Shown here: positions 52,327 to 64,000 of the stretch, piece after piece
Layout: each line of letters begins with the position of its first letter
How positions within the stretch are numbered: the first letter of the stretch is position 1
NCBI RefSeq assembly: GCF_963576615.1
Contig: NC_088708.1
Location: 1,674,001-1,738,000 of the forward strand
Source: Watersipora subatra
Lineage: Eukaryota; Bryozoa; Gymnolaemata; Cheilostomatida; Watersiporidae
Length of the DNA stretch: 64,000 bases
Reading direction: 5' to 3'
Notes under the pieces: generated by a model
Databases searched by the model: none
What the model saw: only the letters and a program-made list of their open reading frames with translations
What the model was told of the DNA's origin: nothing
Position numbers and translations under genes: made by a program

Positions 52327-55229
52327 TTAGGGTAAAGCGGTCAATATACTTTGAACTCGCTTGCCTTTCTCCACATCTGGCTTGTCAGAATCTAGAGGAA
52401 GAAATGACACATAACCACTAAAGAACTGGTCATCTGACAGACTCTTAAGGTGGTGTAAGTTTCGGTGTACATAATCGACAAGAGAGAGCAAGTCTTTTGG
52501 TTCAACGTCCTCTCTTGCTTGCAATAAGCACTTCCACAGGGCACCTGCAAGAACCTTGTCATCGGTTTGGTATCCCTCGTCATATAGGAGTACTACCCCT
52601 ACAACATGGAGTCACCATGAACAGCTGGTAAACAATCAGAATATGAATAGTACTGATCATATTTTCCAGTTTCCGTGATAGGATATTAGTTGTACAGCAG
52701 AAGCAAACTAGAAACTAAAACGCATATCTATGTAAGTCAAAACAGTGATAATGGGAGAGGCCTAGAACCGACAATACTGGGTCACTGAAATGATTGCTAA
52801 ACTATCAGAGGTGGAGTGATTCATACCTAAGAAGTGGTCACTGAGTGCTCTGATGCTCTTTTTGCGTATTTTAGTTGCTCTCACGATCTGTTTTGCTCGC
52901 TTGTCTATATCTACCCACATGTGATAGGTCGTACGCGCGCGAAGGAACTCAAAGTCATTTGCAAAGTATTCTGTGTCGCTATTGTTAAACCTGGTTGCCA
53001 ACATCCACATGTGTAGCTGCAAGAGACAGGGATTAGTATGCACACTTGTAATTAATAACATACAAAAAATATTTATAGACAGACCATTAATAGCACATGG
53101 CACAAGGGCAGACAAAGCATTTAAAGTTGCCGTATTACCACGATCAAGGCCAGGCAGCGGACTAGTGTCATACACAAAACATCTCAAATATTCTTAGTGT
53201 TTGCAGTTCCACCCTATTCGAGATCTTCGAATACCCATCATTAAGTATTGTAACTAATATGAAACTACTCGGCAATTGTATTTATAACCATCACAAAATT
53301 GTTGTCAGGGATGTTTCGCTGTTGTAATTTCTTTTACAAACAAGAAATCAGCAAAGTATGAATAACCAAAAAAACAGATTTGTTGGATATGGTGTGTAGT
53401 CGTCTTGATAATACTTATGAATGTGTAAAGATGATTATATGAACCAGAATATTAGCAATTATAAAAAGTAATAATTATGAAGCTACAAATATTGTTTGTG
53501 TGTTGCTGTGTATTCTCCACAAATAATCATCCATTTACCATGTTGCTTAGGTATATTAAAGAACCATGTACGAGTTATGTACAACAATGATTGTGTGAAG
53601 AGAGATTACAATATCGGTGCTAACAATGACTGCTCCATGAATGCACATAACCTCGCATGCCAGATGACAGTTTAGGAGTAATACCAGTATAGTTGGGAAC
53701 CCTAGAGGCCGCTGCAATCCTGTATCCCTAAGCTTACCTGAATGCAACAGTAGCTAAAGCCATTTTAGTTGATAATGGTCTAACTAAATGAAATACCAGC
53801 ATAGCACCGACTTCTGGTCAGTGTGTGCTGCAAAACCATACAAACCTTATATCTTTGTGAAGTAGGCCTATACTAACAGAAGACAACAAAATATGCCTTA
53901 TCGCGAAATCTCATTAGAATACGCAGTGTCACAATATCTAATCAACATGAGTCTTTTTGTAAAATATTTTTAAAATACACCTAATCGTAAAATGTTGTTA
54001 AAATATGCCTAATCGTAAAATGTTATTAAAATACGCCTTGTCGTGGCATCTTTTTAAAATAAGTCTTATCACAAAATCTTATTAAAATATACCTTATCGT
54101 GAAATCTTGTATCTGGTACCTACGACGTGAAGGTGCGATTTGTTAAAAATGCAACTGATAGCCATGGAAGCATTAGCAACACAATTGTTAACGATGTTAG
54201 CAATCAAGTTGTTAACAATTATTAGTTGGAAATGTAGTGGTTAGCAAGGCAAGTGTCAAGTCTTACGTTTAAAATGTCTGCCCAGGCAGAGAATGTATCT
54301 TCTAGGTCAAATCTTTTCCTAAATAATTGAAAGTCACTATACTCCGAACAGGAGACGTAGAGTTTAACTGATGCATTTTCGAGAGATTCTTTGTCATGAA
54401 CAGTAAGTCCATGAAATCCCATTTGTTTTATCAAGGATTCTACTCGGCCTCCAGAGAATTTATCTTTCATCCATCTAAAACCATAACTAAGTACTTATAA
54501 TATGCTAACATTTATGAAATATCTAATGGAAAAACTACCTAGTAATTTAAGTCACGCAGTTGGAAACACTATTTACATTTGCAGGGTTTTCTATCTAGTA
54601 GTCAATAGAGCTAAATTACTCCATCAATTGAACTCTGGATTTATCTAGTTACCGAAGGCAAGCAATAGAAATCGGGTACAAACCCCTAACAATATTAACA
54701 GTTAAATCCTTTATCGATGCTCTTGGTTACTTTTTAATTAGTATTTCGGGATCAGCACTTTTTTCTGGTGCCTAAAAATAAATCTCTCAAGTCTGAATGT
54801 ATATTTGCCTCAACTGCATTTTACTCAAAAACAATCTAATATGAAATATAGATGGTACTTATGTTGAGCCAAGGAATTAAGATGTTTCATCAAGAGCTAC
54901 ATGAGAGAATACTTTTACTCGTGGTCAGGGTGTGTGTATGTCCTCAGAGTTTCATCATTCTAGTACTACACAAAAAATAACAAAAGAATCCCCTAAACTA
55001 TGCCCAGGATTTGACAATTCTGCAGGGATGTTTGCTCCTGAATAAACAGAAATGACATTGAACAAAAACATAGGAAAAATCGATTAAGCAGTCAGTCTTA
55101 ATCTCACCCAGGTTTCTGTTGAGCAGTTGAAATGGCAAGCTTTTGAGTGATTGTTGGTAGCAACAAGGAAAGTTTAGCTCTATGAAGATAGCTAAGTCTC
55201 CGGCAGATACTTCGTGTAGTTGAGGACAT
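52327..55229 (-). CDS. UQCC1: Ubiquinol-cytochrome-c reductase complex assembly factor 1 (CBP3-like)
   Basis: Four minus-strand coding exons: 55229-55108, 54474-54267, 53016-52827 and 52598-52327, with phases 2, 0 and 1, all GT-AG, giving 263 residues plus stop (human about 299). Exon 1 is a likely mitochondrial presequence: MSSTTRSICRRLSYLHRAKL, rich in Ser and Arg without acidic residues. Later blocks match the ubiquinol-cytochrome c chaperone family: DTFSAWADILN, LHMWMLATRF, RAKQIVRATKIRKKSIRALS and LLYDEGYQTDDKVLAGALWK. Known role: with UQCC2 it binds newly made cytochrome b in mitochondria and starts complex III assembly. The gene is convergent with TUBGCP6. The intron 53017-54266 has an AT-rich 28-bp repeat at 53960-54115. 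Confidence 0.88.
53955..54115. repeat. Degenerate 28-bp repeat (AATCGTAAAATGTTATTAAA...)
   Basis: About six imperfect copies in the UQCC1 intron. Confidence 0.75.
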
Positions 55230-55344
55230 TATTTTCAAGAGATTTTATCTTCAATTCTCTGTATAATAAACATTTAGTTTTTCATTTTAAATAGGTTATA
55301 ACAGTGATTATGTAGAATCAACATAAAAGGCAACCAATTTAGTA

Positions 55345-55515
55345 TATAGTCATACCGCGACATACGAGTGCCCTAACATTCGAGAAAATTGAGATACAAG
55401 CACAACTTCAAGCGAGTTTCTCCCTTGAGATACGAGTAATCTTTGAGGTACGAGCTAGTTTTCGATGGCCACTATATGGCAAAGTATGCGAGGAGCTGCT
55501 TTCGAGAACAGCATT
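55345..55515 (+). mobile_element. Tigger-like terminal fragment upstream of UQCC1
   Basis: It begins AGTCATACCGCGACATACGA and is similar in order to the left end of the element at 3568: ATTCGAGAAAATTGAGATAC, GAGATACGAG, GCAAAGTATGCGAGGAG and GAGAACAGCATTGCC. The matching right end is not found. It lies about 115 bp upstream of the UQCC1 start codon, in the likely promoter. Confidence 0.6.
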
Positions 55516-56625
55516 GCCCGCTTTTTTTCTTGAATCAGTTAAAAAATATCTTTAAAATTGTTGGCTAAAAGTTATAGTAGCGAGAGACAAAAAGGCGTCA
55601 AACCGGAAACAGATACGGTAATAAAAAATTGAGACGACAAAATTAAAGAAAGTTTAATAAAAATTAAAACTTAGCGCAAGTCTGTGTATGCTATATATTT
55701 TATGTATATATATATATACATATTTTGTATATGTCTATATCTTGTGCTATATCATATGAGTTATGATATAGCACAAGATATGACCTTGAATGACAAACCT
55801 CAGTCCACATATCGCGAGTCCACAAGTTTATAAACTCATTGCAAGAGTGATATTAGAAATGGTTAAAAGCAATGTAAGTGAAGGTAGTCCTTATCAGCTT
55901 CAAAAATAATTTAGCTTTATTCAATAAACTGATATATTGGCAATCAGCTCTTGCATGACCACCTTATATGTAGGATGTGAACCCTGTTAATTGGTCAACT
56001 TTTCTAATTGTTTTCCTGGTGCAGTTTTATGTTTTTGATAACTAGTTTTTTCAAACAGTTCTATCATTACTTGCAGATTTATTGTTCAAAAATAATTTTC
56101 AGAATATCTTAAAAAATGTTCTTCTAGACATGCAGAAATATGCTATGGTACCAAATATCATAATGCATAATTTAATTGATGAAGCAGCAGTGTTCACCAA
56201 GCAGTTACTCGATCAAATGTGGAAATCAATGTATTGACCACAAGGGTATATTTTCAACGCAAACACAATGTATTTATATTGTCGTCAACCTTGTGCTAGA
56301 TTAATTTAGTACACTTCCTACCAGGTTCAGCAAACACAGCACTACAGAGCTCCACTGAAAAGCATTTTTACATTTTGTCGTTACATGGTTTATACCTACT
56401 TTCCAGCAAAGACAAAACTTTTGCAAAAATGTCGGGTTACGCAATGCTAGTGTTTACATGTTCACACCGCTTCATATAGCCCGTTTTCTGCATTTAATTT
56501 ATCTGGCAGTGGGCACTCATTTTAGAGGCATATTGTGGCGTTCATTAATCTCTGTATATTTTCATTAAAACCTGTGTTGAAACAAGCTTGGAAGTGGAGC
56601 ACTTGCACTGGTACTAAGTTAAACT
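55516..56625. other. Intergenic AT-rich sequence
   Basis: No gene recognised. An imperfect palindrome near 55735-55785 (TATCTTGTGCTATATCATAT and its inverse) could form a hairpin. Confidence 0.4.
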
Positions 56626-56975
56626 TAGTGATTTATTATACGTATCCGTGATTTATTATACGTATCCGTGATTTATTATACGTATCAGTGATTTATTATA
56701 CGTATCAGTGATTTATTATACGTATCAGTGATTTATTATACGTATCAGTGATTTATTATACGTATCAGTGATTTATTATACGTATCAGTGATTTATTATA
56801 CGTATCAGTGATTTATTATACGTATCAGTGATTTATTATACGTATCAGTGATTTATTATACGTATCAGTGATTTATTATACGTATCAGTGATTTATTATA
56901 CGTATCAGTGATTTATTATACGTATCAGTGATTTATTATACGTATCAGTGATTTATTATACGTATCAGTGATTTC
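56626..56975. repeat. 20-bp minisatellite (GTGATTTATTATACGTATCA)
   Basis: About 17 copies; the first two have CCG where the rest have CAG, otherwise the copies are identical. Such homogeneity implies very recent expansion or assembly-sensitive sequence. Confidence 0.96.
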
Positions 56976-56978
56976 AAG

Positions 56979-57417
56979 GTGACAAAAATGTTTAAACAAG
57001 AAGAGCTGGTGAGCAACACCTTTCAGGATGCATTGTCCAGTCTCCAAAGCGCCAGCCAGCCTCAATATAAACCTACATGTTTAAAAAAAGAGTGGAGTAC
57101 ACTATTTGTTGATGAAAATGTGATCTATGCCACTTACACACACATATTAAGGACAAAATCTCGCCTAGCGATTAAAAACATGTGATGATTGCCTAGATAT
57201 TACCAGATAATCAATATATTTCAATGTGAAGCTGACAATAAATAGGAGAAAAACAGAGTACACAAGCTTCCAATCTCCAGAATTAAAACACGATGGAAAA
57301 TCTCTGAATGAGATGTATATACCTCAGACAGAAGCGTCAGTTAAACGACGCTTGATTGAGAATGTGCCACTGGGCCGGCTCCTTCCTAAAAACCTTAAAA
57401 CTCTATTTGAATAATCT
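56979..57417 (+). other. Two short ORFs, possibly exons of an unknown gene
   Basis: The first frame (56979-57185, 68 codons; QEELVSNTFQDALSSLQSAS, KKEWSTLFVDENV) starts right after the 20-bp array. The second (57226-57414; RRKTEYTSFQSPELKHDGKS, ending VKRRLIENVPLGRLLPKNLK) follows 40 bp later in another frame. Amino-acid composition looks protein-like rather than random, but I recognise no family and no intron that would join them in frame. They could be remnants of a small gene or of a repeat. Confidence 0.25.
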
Positions 57418-58240
57418 TAAAATGTATTTTTAATACTCACTATTTGCTGCAAGAACCCTTGCTACATTTTACATGGGCAATTCTTACGATTTATTACATG
57501 GATAATCTTACAAAGCCAAGCAACAACATATTGGTAGAGGTTGAATAGCACCCTGGACTAAATAACAATAAGGGAAATCACATCAATAATATTATTGGCT
57601 AGCTACAGGATCTGAAATACTTTGCACACAAAAGGAATCACAATAACTAACTGGGCCAATTCATCATATGACCTCATGTATCTACACTAGACAGGTGTTA
57701 CTAGCCATGGCTTCCTGCAATAAATTACCACTAAACAGGCGGGAACGAATGTTTCTCTTTCAAACAGCATGCATGATTGGTCAAACCAGAACCCAGTAGC
57801 CACTTGCTGTTTATAGTAGCCAATTATATAAAAGTTTGGAAAGGCTTATGACTGCACTATTGAGATATGCTGATTCAGAACACTCTTATTCTATGTGAAA
57901 CATATCAGTGTATTAAATGTTGCTATCTGTCCGGGTACTTTTTTGATTGCTATGACTTAATGAATCCTCTAACAAACCCCATTTTATACCTCTCCCATCA
58001 CTAATATTACAACAAACCCCCCCTGGGCTAATATCACAGCAAACTCCCGACTGCATTATCTCTTCATTGTAAAAAAACTCTTGAAAGATTTATAATTTTA
58101 ATATGGCCCCCTCTTAGTCTAGATAGAGGAGGTCACGAGGTCAATTGGCCCAGTTCGATTCTCATTGTGTACAAAGTGTGCCAGAGTCTGCAGCTAGCCA
58201 ATAAGATCATTGGTCATTATTTAACTGAATGTTCTATTTA
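57418..58240. other. Intergenic sequence
   Basis: No gene recognised. A C-rich stretch (AACAAACCCCCCCTGGGCTA) lies near 58012. Confidence 0.4.
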
Positions 58241-58491
58241 ATCTCTACTAGAGCTGCACAATGATTATAAAAATTGATCGCGATTAATAACTGGTCTGAA
58301 CCAGTTAATCTTCGATTAATCTTAGAATTAATCTAGCAAAAACCTGCATATTCAAAAACAAATAATACAGCTACATATAAATTAATTATATTTTAAACAA
58401 TTGTTAGCAGTAGTACATGTTATGTACAATGTACATAAGTTACAATGTAATAATTATTATGAGTATGAAAACTGTTTATGAAAGTCTATAA

Positions 58492-58620
58492 TTAAGTCAG
58501 CCAAGTGTTGAGGCAGCACAGTTTATTCAAATTATCTGAATAAAGAGATGCCCTCTTCCTACATACAATATTGCCAGCTTTAGAGAATAGCCGCTCATAG
58601 GGAACAGTAGTGCCGATAGT
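58492..58620 (-). pseudogene. hAT transposase C-terminal dimerisation motif
   Basis: The minus strand reads TVPYERLFSKAGNIVCRKRA, then SLYSDNLNKLCCLNTWLT and stop. This matches the hAT C-terminal dimerisation domain (consensus S-x-x-x-ERLFSxAGxI ... N.L.FL..W). The rest of the transposase is missing. Confidence 0.8.
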
Positions 58621-59041
58621 CAGTAGTTTTAGTTATTGTCTGTGACAGCTGGTGATGATTTCTGCGCGGTAGGATGAGAATTAGTTAAAATATATCTTAA
58701 TGATGATGTGCTGTGGTGGTAAGCAAATTCTTTCTGGCATATACTACACTTCGCTTTCTCATTTACGCTTCCAACAACTTACAGAAATGCGCTACCTAGG
58801 GTGGAGGACATTTTTCTGCTTTTATGTTCCAATAAAGTGTCAATCTTATATTACTAATATTCTGAAGCTGACATATGATTGTGATTTTTTGAAAAATGAA
58901 AATACATGTATAATTTACTTAAGAAAGTTTTTAAAAATAAACAAAAATAAACTGTAAGATATTAAATAATACTGAAATCACTTTTGTTGCTATTACCTAG
59001 AAACATGTTCAAACAACTAACAACATGGCCGTTTACAGCTA

Positions 59042-60578
59042 CCCTAGGACACTTAAGTATTCGCGGCATCTAACTTTCGCGTTTTCGCGGAGTCATCATC
59101 ACGCGAAAAATTCATGCGCGAAACTAAACTATCATAACGAACTAGCGAAAATTCGAAATTAAATAGCTATGTTCTACACAGGCCTGTATTCACTGGTTGC
59201 AAGTTGGGGGGCTAATGTTAGACGACTAGTTATGAACATCTGGGGTGTGGAGAAGGAGGGGGGGGGGTGCTGTAAGCTACCAACAGGTTTCTCTTATGTA
59301 GGGCCTCAGCCGGGCCTCTCACGTGAAGTTTTAAAAAATTTTATTGGCAAGTATCAACATTTTTCTATTTTTTGAGATTTGCTTTGTTTTAGCTGATGTG
59401 ACTGACAAAACGTTTTAAAATTAAAACAGGCAAAACTTGTATGCAGTTAAAAAGCTCAGAACGAAGACATCTTTTTCTTTTAAGCGTTTTAACAAAGATC
59501 ATTTTTGCCGATTTTATTTCAAGTTCTTTAAGTAGGATATGGGCAAGCAGATGTTTGCTAAAACTTGATATTTTGCAAACCTTTATAAAAGTCGTTAACA
59601 AGAATATTTTGCCGCTGATGAAGATAATAATGACGCCTAAGAACTACTAAAAGTTGATGTTTATATCTTTGGCTTCGAATAAAGTGATATTCTACAGCGA
59701 TAAAAACCTTTCTATAGCCGTTGGACTATGAAATTCCTAAAAAGTTGGGGCGTCTTAGCCGGCCAGCTGTCCAAGGGAATACGCCCCTGTAGTTCATTGA
59801 TATCCACAACAAAATCGTGATATTAGAAATGCAGATAATTTTGTGTGTGATTGAGCTCATTGGGAAATTTCTAGTAAATTCGTTAATACACCGAATGAGC
59901 AGCATGGCAAAGCAAATTAAGATAACAAGTTTTTTTGGAAAAGCCAAGACAAACGAAGAAGATGATGATATCAGTTTAGTCACCGAATTTGTAACTGATG
60001 AGGATGAAAGTCTGGTAGGTGAAGTCATACAATTAAATAATACTTATTGTAGTGATGAATTTTACTGCCAACCAAAAACGATAACAACCCTCACCAGGTC
60101 CAACCATGTTATACAGTTCTGGTTGTGATGTTGGTTGTTATCTATTTTCTTTTTTATGAGACATGTACTGTATTTGATTTTTTTTAAATTTGAAATATTG
60201 TGAACTCAAAACGTGCCATGGCCATCGCTTGCTATAAATACTTGAGATCTAATATTGGTACCATATCGGTCACGACGGAAAGGACCGAGACGTCATTGAT
60301 AGTCCAAGAAACAAATGGCAGCAAGCGATCACGTTGAATTATCGATTTCTGCCATACATTTATACCTGCGGGTTACAAATACAAACTAGTCGCAAATATG
60401 AAAACTTTTTTTACTAGAGGACCGGACCTGAGGAATCTAATTTGTTTGTTCCACTGTATTTATTTTCACATCACTATATTTTCGCACTCATCAGAGCTGC
60501 GAAATTAAGTTGCAGCGAAATTTTACTCTGTGTGCTACTCACGAAACTAAATACTAGCGAAATATAAGTGTCCTAGGG
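59042..60578 (+). mobile_element. pogo/mariner-like DNA transposon inside the hAT element
   Basis: Ends CCCTAGGACACTTAAGTATT (from 59042) and, inverted, ATAAGTGTCCTAGGG (to 60578) are flanked by TA at 59040-59041 and 60579-60580. Both subterminal regions are rich in TTCGCG and CGCGAAA motifs. At 1537 bp it carries only a short ORF (59895-60128) and no visible DDE domain, so it is probably non-autonomous. The superfamily call rests on the TA duplication. Confidence 0.7.
59895..60128 (+). CDS. Small acidic ORF with canonical PIP-box in the pogo-like element
   Basis: The start ATG at 59895 gives MSSMAKQIKITSFFGKAKTN, followed by an acidic run (NEEDDDISLV, TDEDESLVGE), 77 residues in all. QIKITSFF fits the PCNA-interacting (PIP) box Q-x-x-I-x-x-F-F exactly and is followed by basic residues. 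The Drosophila pogo transposase is known to bind PCNA. It may be the N-terminal exon of a transposase or a decayed piece of one; no further family similarity was seen. Confidence 0.4.
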   Translation: MSSMAKQIKITSFFGKAKTNEEDDDISLVTEFVTDEDESLVGEVIQLNNTYCSDEFYCQPKTITTLTRSNHVIQFWL

Positions 60579-60923
60579 TAGATCGCCCGGCGCTTGTGCA
60601 TTGTATTGTATAAACAAGTTTAATGTTAGCGACTCACTGTGTTTTCATAGTTGAGTGCAAAATAATTGTGGTTTAATTTATTGGTAAGAAAGTGTTGCTT
60701 GTCACAATATTTATTTGTTAGTAAACAAAATGGTAGTAACATGCTGCGTTAGTATTACTAACATATGGTACTAAACAGTACAAAGGAAAGGAACCACATC
60801 AAGATCATCACCTCGGTTGCGTTTTAATTGAAGAATAATTGGCCCAACTCAGTTAATCGTTTTTTTGTATTGGTTGCGTTAATCGTTTAATTAACACAAT
60901 CATTGTGCAGCTCTAATCTCTAC

Positions 60924-63862
60924 CAATATTTTGTTATACGGAATTGCAAGTTTATGCATGTGAGAAATCCTCAGCTGAAGATGTAGCGAGGTCTCTTGCA
61001 GTACATAGTTGCAGAGGCGCAATTAATGACTATTGGACATATATTTTAAAGCCATTTAAAGGACTCACACAATGAATTTTATGTTTATGCTTTTGAGTTA
61101 GTTCATGATGCATCTACTCACACTCAGCAACCGCTAAGGAAAGGGAATGTATGAAGCATAAACTTATTACTATAAATTATTATGCTATGAATACACATGT
61201 ATCTGGCAATATTGTAGCCACAGCTACAGAGATGCTGAAGCACTTGATTAAAGTAGTGCACTAATCAGCAGATCCTGCAAATCAACATAATAGCTGGTAA
61301 GCATTCCCAAAGTATTACTTACATACCACAAGAATATACTAGAATCATGTATATACTCAAGGTAACATGAGACTGCTACATGTTGCGAAAGCCAGCGCTG
61401 ACTAGCCACTTGCAAGTGAGTTCTGTGTACAAGTTGTCTTATACTGAATATAGCTCTCATACACAACAGTAATTGTTGCAAACAATGTGACTTGTTGATC
61501 AGTATGGCTTTTATCATTCAACCTCATGCTGTCCTTCACAGTGATACGGAGAGTAATTTTTTTCCCTTGTAGTTCTTGGCTTTGTAGTTCACAGGTTTTT
61601 GCTCTGTGCTCTTCTTCCCTCTCCCAACATTGGAGCACAGTTGCTTATATAGCAAGTTTTGTGTGTTAGCCCATTGGCTTTCCATGTAAGCTGGCTTTTG
61701 TAGCACTTGGTCATTCACAGAAAAGCTGGGCTTGCAAATTCATCACATACATTGCAAGTTGAAAAATTTCAAAAAATTGAGAATTTTCATTGTTTTAGTA
61801 CAAAATCCCAGCTTATGCAGCTATTGCAAAATTAGCATAATATATAAAACAGCATTGCTACCAGCAATGAAGCATTTTATCAGTATTGCAGCACCACACA
61901 AACAATATATTCCTACTGGTTAATCATACAAATTGAAAACCGTAGATGTAATAAGCTCAACCACCAGCTTTAAGCTAATTACATACATGACAGTCATTTG
62001 TCTCAGGATAATGCGTAGAAGCAGATACACATAAACATAACAAATGTGATCTAAACGAAAAACATATCATTATAGTCTAAACTTACCGTGTTATTAGCTG
62101 GTTTTAGCGTTTAAAAGCACAAAGCCAAAACAGCATATTTAGTACTCTGTCGTGTCATCGTTAAACAATTAAGAACACGAATGGGATTGGTGGCGTTTAC
62201 TTTACTGAAACATGTATTTGCATAATAGATCAAAGTAGTATATAATAAATCTTAAACGTGTTCATCAATTAAATATGACTACAAAGAATCATTACAGCCT
62301 ATAAAGAATCATTACAGCCTATAAAAAATTGCAGTATCGCCTATTTAAACTACATGTAACACCGAGGAAAACGATTTTTGACTTTGTGCTAGACCTATCT
62401 TGCGACAAAGAGCCAATGAGTAAACAATCTGAGTAATAAAAACAACTCAATTATATCAACTAAATACTTAGCTAGTAACATGCAAACGCCCTACGGTGAT
62501 GGGTCACGGCTACGATATGGTAAGAAACAAGCAATGAAATTACAAAAAGGTTATGTAAGCATGAGTACGGTAAAACATAAAATAAAGGATAGTTGAGTCG
62601 CTACAAATTACTAAACTCCATGAGACGACAACTCGCACCTCGATCCACTCGAGACCGTACTGCCCGAATTGTTTGCTTATGTTTTGAATGAGCTTAGTAA
62701 GTCAATCAACAACTGGTGAGATCATTACAAATTATGTTTCATGAAAGTTATTGACTGTTGAACAAAAATAGAGTTACTGCTATCTTCTTTTATTATTATA
62801 TGTTCATCATTGTGGTACAGAAGCCATATTGTGGCATGGTTGTTTTTTAAGAACCCATGAGTACTACTACTATTTATACTTATTTTACTTAATGTTAGCT
62901 CTTTTTGCAGGTAAAGCTGGTGGGAAAAACATGATTTGATAGAAGGGTTTCTGATGGCCATGTTAGCTAGTCTGCTAAGGTGATCGACAAAAGTGAAGAT
63001 GAAGCCAGTGAAAAAAGCGCATTTTTGACTTTGCAACCACATTTTTGCCCATTTTGCAACTTTTGATCTCAAAAACTATGGTAAAAGGTGCAGAGGAAAA
63101 CTAAATATAATTTTATTTTACAGATATTTAGTTATTGTTTTCAACAAATATATGTCTTTTACAAATGAGTTGCAGGTAAAAAATCTAGTAGGCAGTAAGG
63201 TATAATTATGAGAAGAATCATTCATAGTTATGAAGACTATGTGGAGATCTAATTACACTGCGGTACAAGGTAGGAATGTGAGACATGCTGGTTTTCACAT
63301 GGCGTAGTTGCTCTTGCTTAGTATCAATCTAGACTGTGTTATAGGAAAAGCTGGTTATAACAGACTATCAGAGGAGGAACTGGTTATAACAGACTATCAG
63401 AGGAAGAGCTGGTTATAACGGACTATCAGGGGAAGAGCTGGTTATAACAGACACTTGCAGAGAAGTTTCACTGGGTAAGAGTATATTTGATTTAGACAAA
63501 AAGCAGAAGAGTTATGCAAATTACCAGAAAAAACATCAAAAATAAAAGGCATAACATTATATGAATAATACTTTAAAATTTGTGCAAATAAATATATGCT
63601 CTATAGAATAGTTTCAGTGCAGACGTCGGTATCAGCCTGAATTAGCATGAAGAGTCACAAAGAGGAGTTGCCTGATCTTTAACAAAAGCTTAGATAATTT
63701 AGTTGGCAAGCGTGTGAGGCTATTAATAGTACATCCTCATGATGAAAGGAACAGTGCCTAGTAACAAAAATTGACTCATAAACCGAGTTGAATTGCAGCA
63801 AGTTGTGTTTGAGCTAGGTATCAGCAGAGTAAAGACAAGTCTTTAAAATCGTATCATAAAGT
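60924..63862. other. Intergenic stretch and 3' side of the right-edge gene
   Basis: AT-rich; short minus-strand ORFs (61248-61718, 62725-63072) show no recognisable family. A 28-bp repeat (GGTTATAACAGACTATCAGA) occurs four times at 63350-63455. A minus-strand AATAAA near 63112-63117 could end the transcript of the gene entering at 64000. Confidence 0.35.
63350..63455. repeat. 28-bp tandem repeat, four copies
   Basis: GGTTATAACAGACTATCAGA followed by GGAAGAGCT, with a few substitutions. Confidence 0.88.
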
Positions 63863-64000
63863 CTACCGCCTCTCAAAATATACATCACGAATCCTCCTTT
63901 CATGCTTGTCAACAGCATCCCTGTTGTAGTGGGGGATGAGAGGCAGCCTCCTGGCTGAATGCCCAATATTTGGCAAGTAGATATCATCGGTGTGCCGAGT
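63863..64000 (-). CDS. Terminal coding exon of an unrecognised gene (partial)
   Basis: The minus strand is open from the window edge to a TAG at 63863-63865, 45 codons: TRHTDDIYLPNIGHSARRLP, then LIPHYNRDAVDKHERRIRDV and YFERR. The base composition is clearly less AT-rich than the flanking DNA, and the peptide is charged and looks conserved, as expected for a last exon. I do not recognise the family. Codons 5' of 64000 are outside the window, and an acceptor inside the window cannot be excluded. Confidence 0.55.
   Translation of the reverse strand, partial: TRHTDDIYLPNIGHSARRLPLIPHYNRDAVDKHERRIRDVYFERR

Larger units (their letters stand above)
58249..60915 (-). mobile_element. hAT-superfamily DNA transposon with nested insertion
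   Basis: Inverted ends TAGAGCTGCACAATGATT (58249 onward) and AATCATTGTGCAGCTCTA (ending 60915) are flanked by the perfect 8-bp duplication ATCTCTAC (58241-58248 and 60916-60923). Eight-base duplications and ends of this type are typical of hAT elements. Subterminal sequence has repeated GATTAAT motifs. The interior keeps only the transposase C-terminus near the left end; a second transposon fills 59042-60578. Confidence 0.85.

Noticed and set aside
62725-63072. 115-residue minus-strand ORF
   Set aside because: No recognisable domain, an AT-rich random-like composition and no clear exon signals.

Overview
This is nuclear DNA of an animal. Genes are split by many GT-AG introns, intergenic DNA is AT-rich, and tandem repeats and eukaryotic transposons (P-like, hAT, pogo/Tigger-like, Ty3-type LTR, non-LTR) are everywhere. 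The families suggest an invertebrate; I cannot name the species. Nothing points to a prokaryote, plasmid or CRISPR locus.

Three host genes can be read exon by exon. (1) V-ATPase subunit F (ATP6V1F), plus strand, four coding exons between 2244 and 6848. (2) Gamma-tubulin complex component 6 (TUBGCP6), plus strand, 28 coding exons from 22587 to 52254, all joined in frame by GT-AG introns. It lacks only an N-terminal part not located here. (3) UQCC1 (CBP3-type assembly factor of respiratory complex III), minus strand, four exons from 55229 to 52327, tail to tail with TUBGCP6 and only 72 bp from stop to stop. The last exon of a fourth, unrecognised minus-strand gene enters at the right edge (63863-64000).

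The 10.9-18.7 kb stretch is a nest of mobile elements: a minus-strand Ty3-type retrotransposon with gag and protease but no reverse transcriptase, RNase H or integrase, whose right LTR is split by a P-like DNA transposon with about 500-bp inverted arms and a perfect 8-bp target duplication. A hAT element (58249-60915, 8-bp duplication) is split by a pogo-like element (59042-60578, TA duplication) carrying a small ORF with a canonical PIP-box. Further pieces are Tigger-like remnants at 3568 and 55345, a non-LTR fragment at 28776 and a dispersed tRNA-containing repeat family with copies near 20, 33, 35 and 49 kb.

The most unusual feature is the TUBGCP6 introns. They hold long minisatellites, and two of these grew out of splice junctions: a 5.8-kb array of about 120 copies of a 47-bp unit in which each copy carries the exon's own GTAAGT/GTGAGT donor, and a 41-bp array of about 13 copies in which each copy carries the acceptor and first coding bases of the next exon. 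The gene must therefore pick the true junction among many near-identical decoys.
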